Origin: Burkholderiales bacterium
GTDB taxonomy: Bacteria > Pseudomonadota > Gammaproteobacteria > Burkholderiales > Burkholderiaceae_C
DNA length: 9,167 bases
Assembly: GCA_025354615.1 (NCBI GenBank)
Contig: JANXMO010000388.1
Location: 1-9,167, forward strand
Reading direction: 5' to 3'
In this document: positions 6,229-9,167 of the stretch, one piece after another
Numbering within the stretch: the first letter of the stretch is position 1
How the letters are laid out: each line of letters opens with the position of its first letter
Notes under the pieces: generated by a model
Database searches by the model: none
Seen by the model: only the letters and a program-made list of their open reading frames with translations
What the model was told of the DNA's origin: nothing
Made by a program: the position numbers and the translations under genes

Positions 6229-6897
6229 CTAATTTTCCTTAAGGGGGCGATCTGCAAACGCGCGACAACTTATACCCTCAGCCACTTTACGAGCTGAGTC
6301 CTGTTGTGGAGGCTTTATCGAATTCGCCGGCAGGTACAGCTCATATTGGATTCCAGTCGCTTGCCATGTAACCTTCCAAAGCGTCGTATTCGGATTGTTT
6401 CCAAGAATGACTTTTGAGACAGTGGCATTGTTGCCTTTAACTTTCCCAGTGATATATTCGTTTGGAACGTGGATCTCTGCACCGTCATTTGCAAACGCCC
6501 AGACGGTAAGCATCACGGCGGGCCCTGTAGCCTTTGCAAATAAATGGGTAACTCGAAGTTTGCTTTCTACAAAGATTTTTTTTGGTTCGTACTCGCCAAT
6601 CTTCAGTTTACAAACCCACTCCTGCTCAGTCCAAGGGCTTGCGCGACGATAAAACGACGTAATTAGTCGCCCGTAAGATTCGGGTGCTTGCGCTTCGATA
6701 TATCCATCTCGTATTTCAATGTTTTTTCTGAAAAAATCTGGATTTGGTTGGCTCGATAAATTAAAAGGATATAAGCCTTCACTGCTCGAAGCTTTCGGAG
6801 CATTTATCAGAACCTTTACAGCGGGTGGAATTTCAGCGTTTGTGGAGGATAAGCAAAATATGGCCAGGGCCAACCCTAAAAATGTAGCGCTTTTCAA
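6229..6897 (-). CDS. Exported hypothetical protein, 222 aa, with TTG start
   Basis: Family not recognised. The protein starts MKSATFLGLALAIFCLSSTN and A21, a classical cleavable signal peptide with a likely site after TNA, so it should be periplasmic or secreted. The mature part (about 200 residues) has no further membrane segment. It contains alternating hydrophobic stretches (LRVTHLFAKATGPAVMLTVW, TTLWKVTWQATGIQYELYLP) suggesting a beta-rich fold. There are only two cysteines in the mature region (in WVCKLK and ISCRAF), which could pair. The start codon is TTG at 6897, chosen because it begins the signal peptide exactly and has AGGAAGTGGGA upstream. GC content and codon use are clearly lower than in the czc genes, suggesting transfer from another source. 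It has no operon partner in close contact; the next gene on this strand starts over 1 kb upstream. Confidence 0.7.
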   Translation of the reverse strand: MKSATFLGLALAIFCLSSTNAEIPPAVKVLINAPKASSSEGLYPFNLSSQPNPDFFRKNIEIRDGYIEAQAPESYGRLITSFYRRASPWTEQEWVCKLKIGEYEPKKIFVESKLRVTHLFAKATGPAVMLTVWAFANDGAEIHVPNEYITGKVKGNNATVSKVILGNNPNTTLWKVTWQATGIQYELYLPANSIKPPQQDSARKVAEGISCRAFADRPLKEN

Positions 6898-6906
6898 ATT
6901 CCCACT

Positions 6907-7421
6907 TCCTTAGGTTCAAGTCATTTGATTAAGAGCTCCCGATAGACACCGTTCTCTCTGATATAAGGCCATAGTAATGGGTAGGAGTTACGTCTGCTTT
7001 CCATTGCTATCTATGTAAGGGAGTTCGGCGTTCTCGGCGTTCACGACAACTTGCGCGTCTCCATCGGCCATAACTTCTCCCCCTCTTACATCTCAAATTT
7101 TTCGATCCTCACGAGGATGGTATGGACCGGTAGGACGTCCTGTGGTTGGCGCGCGACAAGAAAGATGAATTCAACGTGTGGATAATGCTGCTAAATTAAC
7201 CAAAATCCGGACCGGTCAGTTCAATTCCACATTTCGAGGTGTCTGGGGAGACTGGACCATCACATACCGTCTGATGAAAGCAGTCGGAGGTAAAGATTTG
7301 GCTTTGCATCCTTACCGTTCCACGTCAGCGGCGACGCAAGAGCGCTCAAAGTCTTTGTCACGTCTATTCGATGATGAGATCGGACACGCATGCATGTTTG
7401 GTAATTTCCAAAAAATATAGC
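6907..7421. other. AT-rich stretch without a convincing full-length gene
   Basis: About 500 bases between the two exported-protein genes. The plus-strand frame at 7178-7420 (GTG start, VDNAAKLTKIRTGQ..., 80 codons) lacks a good ribosome-binding site and recognisable features. The minus strand holds a 27-codon ORF (6988-7071) listed separately. The rest shows no RNA gene, promoter or repeat I can defend. It looks like degraded coding sequence. Confidence 0.4.
6988..7071 (-). pseudogene. Possible 5' fragment of a lost gene (27 codons) with strong RBS
   Basis: ATG at 7071 is preceded by AGGGGGAGAAGTT, a good ribosome-binding site at normal spacing. The frame reads MADGDAQVVVNAENAELPYI, then DSNGKQT, and stops at TAA 6990-6988. 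The opening looks like the start of an ordinary soluble protein rather than random sequence, and the short length suggests that only the beginning of a gene survives. I recognise no family. A true micro-protein cannot be excluded. Confidence 0.3.
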
Positions 7422-7925
7422 TTACTGAACCTGTCGGAATAATTCTGCGTAGCATGAGTTCATTTCGTCACTTTCGCAAATTGCAAAGCTCTGGCCACTT
7501 GGGTGCAAGTAAATGAAATTTACCGCTATGTGCGCAACCGATGTATATGCGCCCCCACAGTCGGGCTTGCCGTTGTTTGCAGTTATTTTATCAACCCATT
7601 TGTACCAGTAAGGCGCTCGGGATACCGGCGTGATCATGAACTCAGATTCGTTTCGTTCCTCGCCAGACCTTGAGCTCTTTGTGCCATCCGCTCTAACTAC
7701 ATATTCCTCAATGCACTCTCCGTCGTATCCAGCGGGCGGTTTAAACATAGTTTTCGTGGCATCAAATCTCCAATTACCAGCCAATGGATGGGTATTAGAA
7801 AGCACTGTTCGCTGAAATTCCATTGGCGTTGCATTGCTTTCGATTGCACGCAAGGAACCATTGTTAGTCGCGCACCCCGAAACGAGCGCCATTAAAGCGA
7901 TTAGAAACCGAATTCGAATTGTCAT
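7422..7925 (-). CDS. Hypothetical lipoprotein, 167 aa
   Basis: Family not recognised. From ATG at 7925 the protein starts MTIRIRFLIALMALVSGC, a type II signal peptide with lipobox L14-V-S-G-C18 (strictly V15-S16-G17-C18), so the mature protein should be lipid-anchored in the outer or inner membrane. The mature region has HPLAGNWRFDATKTMFKPPA, then GECIEEYVVRADGTKSSRSG, APYWYKWVDKI, PDCGGAY and ICESDEMNSCYAELFRQ. Four cysteines after the lipid-bearing one could form two disulfides. A GTG at 7931 is an alternative start adding two residues; neither has a strong ribosome-binding site. Base composition is AT-rich like the 222-aa exported protein on the same strand, and both could have come in together. 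No role can be assigned. Confidence 0.65.
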   Translation of the reverse strand: MTIRIRFLIALMALVSGCATNNGSLRAIESNATPMEFQRTVLSNTHPLAGNWRFDATKTMFKPPAGYDGECIEEYVVRADGTKSSRSGEERNESEFMITPVSRAPYWYKWVDKITANNGKPDCGGAYTSVAHIAVNFIYLHPSGQSFAICESDEMNSCYAELFRQVQ

Positions 7926-7931
7926 ACTCAC

Positions 7932-8362
7932 TGCTCTGTCTCTTTTGAATAGACGGAAATTTGCAAGAAAAACCGGTATGAGTACATTCCAATTTTCAAT
8001 GCCCGTTTTGAGCTTTTGCGACGGCTTTTATTCAAAGCGGCTTGTTCCAATGCCGCGGTCGCATTAGGCTGACCGCAGTTCAAGGACGCAGCGCGGATGG
8101 TACTGGGCGGACTGTAGCTGCTGGCTGTCCTTCTGTCCCTAAAACTGACCTCACGGCAGCAAGCGTGAATTGCTCAAGGGCGACTTATGTGGACCTCGCC
8201 TTTGGGCAGGTGAACTCACCCGTCCACTGTGCATGCTTGCAGAGGAAGTGCGAAAGCTGAAGGCATGAGCTGGCAGATGGTTGCGCATGCGCGCGATTCT
8301 TCGCCTGCGACTGGGCGGTCGAATACAAATCGGGCGCAAGGCTGCGAAGCCGACCTCGTAAT
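7932..8362. other. Intergenic stretch between lipoprotein gene and dnaE2, no gene seen
   Basis: About 430 bases with no convincing coding region on either strand. Base composition changes inside it: the part next to the lipoprotein gene is AT-rich, the part next to dnaE2 is GC-richer, so a junction between two sequence origins probably lies near 8040-8060. An inverted repeat GCGGTC (8055-8060) and GACCGC (8071-8076) sits at that change but has no T-run, so it is not a standard terminator. The lipoprotein promoter should lie in the first 100 bases; I could not pick one confidently. Confidence 0.4.
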
Positions 8363-9167
8363 CTAATGAAAATCTCGACTCGTCGTCGCCAACTGGCCCA
8401 GCAGCGGCGACAGATCTTCCAGCCGACCGGCGATCAAATTACAGATATCTCCCTCCCGTTGCCATGTTCCCTGCACGGCCAGGAGCCGAGACTGCAGCAT
8501 CACTTCTCGTTGCCGATCCCTCAAGCTTTTCCAAACGATTACCTGAACAACTCCGGTTTCGTCCTCCAACGATATAAATACTGTTCCGTTGGCTGTTTGA
8601 GGGTGCTGCCGCAGCGTCACGATGCCGCAATAGCGAACCAAGCGACCGTTAGGCAGTTTTTCAAGCTGCACTGCAGTCAGCATTTTTCGCTTGTCCAATT
8701 CAGGGCGAAGCAACTTCAGCGGATGACTGCGCAGCGTCAGCCCGATCGTTGAATAGTCATGGATCACCTCCTCGCCTTCGGGTGCGGCTGGTAGTGCCAA
8801 GATGGCCTCATCAAACGTGGCTTCGCGCAAGAGTTCCGGCGCTGAACGCAGTGCTGTGGCATCCCATACCTGCTGCCGTCGGTGTCCAGACAAGCTCATC
8901 AGTGCGTCGGCACCCGCCAACAGCGTCACGTCATGCCGTTCAAGCCGTGCGCGACGAGCCAAATCTTCTGTACTGTCGAACACTTGCTCTACTCTTGCTG
9001 TAACGATCCGTTGTGCTGCTGCGGCTCCCAACCCAGCGATCATGCGAAGCCCGAGCCGCACCGCCGGCGCATGTGGCAAGTCTTCAAGCGTGCAGTCATA
9101 GTCGCTCAGCATGACGTCTGGCGGTCGCACCTCGACGCCGTGGCTTTTGGCGTCGCGTACCAGTTGC
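8363..9167 (-). CDS. dnaE2: Error-prone DNA polymerase DnaE2/ImuC, C-terminal part
   Basis: C-terminal 267 residues of the alpha-subunit-like translesion polymerase DnaE2 (ImuC), which with ImuA/ImuB carries out SOS-induced mutagenic DNA synthesis. The frame is open to the window edge (last full codon 9166-9164) and ends in TAG at 8363-8365. The visible part starts QLVRDAKSHGVEVRPPDVML, then SDYDCTLE, a characteristic DnaE2 stretch. LGLRMIAGLGAAAAQRIVTA is the helix-hairpin-helix region. The OB-fold domain follows (VRYCGIVTLRQHPQTANGTV, FISLEDETGVVQVIVWKSLR), and the end SRDFH is the usual DnaE2 terminus. Catalytic residues lie outside the window. Upstream imuA/imuB and a LexA box would also lie outside. 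This C-terminus appears intact and ordinary. Confidence 0.92.
   Translation of the reverse strand, partial: QLVRDAKSHGVEVRPPDVMLSDYDCTLEDLPHAPAVRLGLRMIAGLGAAAAQRIVTARVEQVFDSTEDLARRARLERHDVTLLAGADALMSLSGHRRQQVWDATALRSAPELLREATFDEAILALPAAPEGEEVIHDYSTIGLTLRSHPLKLLRPELDKRKMLTAVQLEKLPNGRLVRYCGIVTLRQHPQTANGTVFISLEDETGVVQVIVWKSLRDRQREVMLQSRLLAVQGTWQREGDICNLIAGRLEDLSPLLGQLATTSRDFH

Noticed and set aside
6048..6257. Minus-strand 69-codon frame starting MQIAPLRK
   Set aside because: Overlaps the end of the 222-aa gene, no ribosome-binding site or family signature.
7178..7420. Plus-strand 80-codon frame starting VDNAAKLTK
   Set aside because: GTG start without a clear ribosome-binding site and no recognisable motif; kept only as a remark in the intergenic description.
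8300..8330. T-loop-like GGTCGAATAC as part of a tRNA
   Set aside because: No matching acceptor stem, anticodon arm or D-arm could be built around it.
8366..9101. Plus-strand frames across the dnaE2 region
   Set aside because: Antisense to clear DnaE2 motifs including the OB-fold and the SRDFH terminus.

Overview
The window looks like a chromosomal or large-plasmid accessory region of a betaproteobacterium, most likely Burkholderiales. That is inferred from the high-GC metal-resistance genes (CzcI, CDF and CzcCBA types), the Xre/RES toxin-antitoxin pair and a DnaE2-type polymerase. No rRNA, tRNA or CRISPR array was found.

Region 1 (1-3865, minus strand) is a heavy-metal efflux operon. Read in its own direction it has a MerR-type promoter (3831-3861), a short CDF-like transporter with an N-terminal Cys pair, a His-rich CzcD-like CDF transporter, a CzcI-like periplasmic protein, a CzcC-like outer-membrane factor, and the first 135 codons of a CzcB-like lipoprotein adaptor, cut by the window edge. 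The genes overlap or are closely spaced. Together they would carry divalent metal from the cytoplasm to the periplasm (CDF proteins) and from the periplasm out of the cell (RND tripartite pump). The CzcC gene is broken: signal peptide and domain start are in one frame, the rest in another, and conserved sequence between them seems to be missing. The promoter has the long spacer and dyad typical of CadR/PbrR/ZntR control, but no MerR gene is in the window.

Region 2 (about 3950-4980, plus strand) is a type II toxin-antitoxin operon: a Xre/MbcA/ParS-type antitoxin and a RES-domain toxin overlapping by four bases. It lies where a divergent metal regulator is often found.

Region 3 (4980-6230) holds a 110-aa conserved-type hypothetical gene, a possible 52-codon ORF starting on the same CATG, and a decayed IS256-family element with a frameshifted transposase N-terminus and candidate end repeats.

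Region 4 (6230-8360) is visibly AT-richer. It has two unrecognised exported proteins on the minus strand (a 222-aa signal-peptide protein and a 167-aa lipoprotein), a 27-codon ORF fragment with a strong ribosome-binding site, and long stretches without convincing genes.

Region 5 (8363-9167, minus strand) is the C-terminal 267 codons of a DnaE2 (ImuC) error-prone DNA polymerase, normally the last gene of an SOS mutagenesis cassette.

Overall this is a patchwork: known resistance and stress modules joined by mobile-element debris and unassigned AT-rich sequence. No clearly new multi-gene system was found. The most notable points are the split CzcC, the MerR-type promoter without its regulator, and the two orphan exported proteins.
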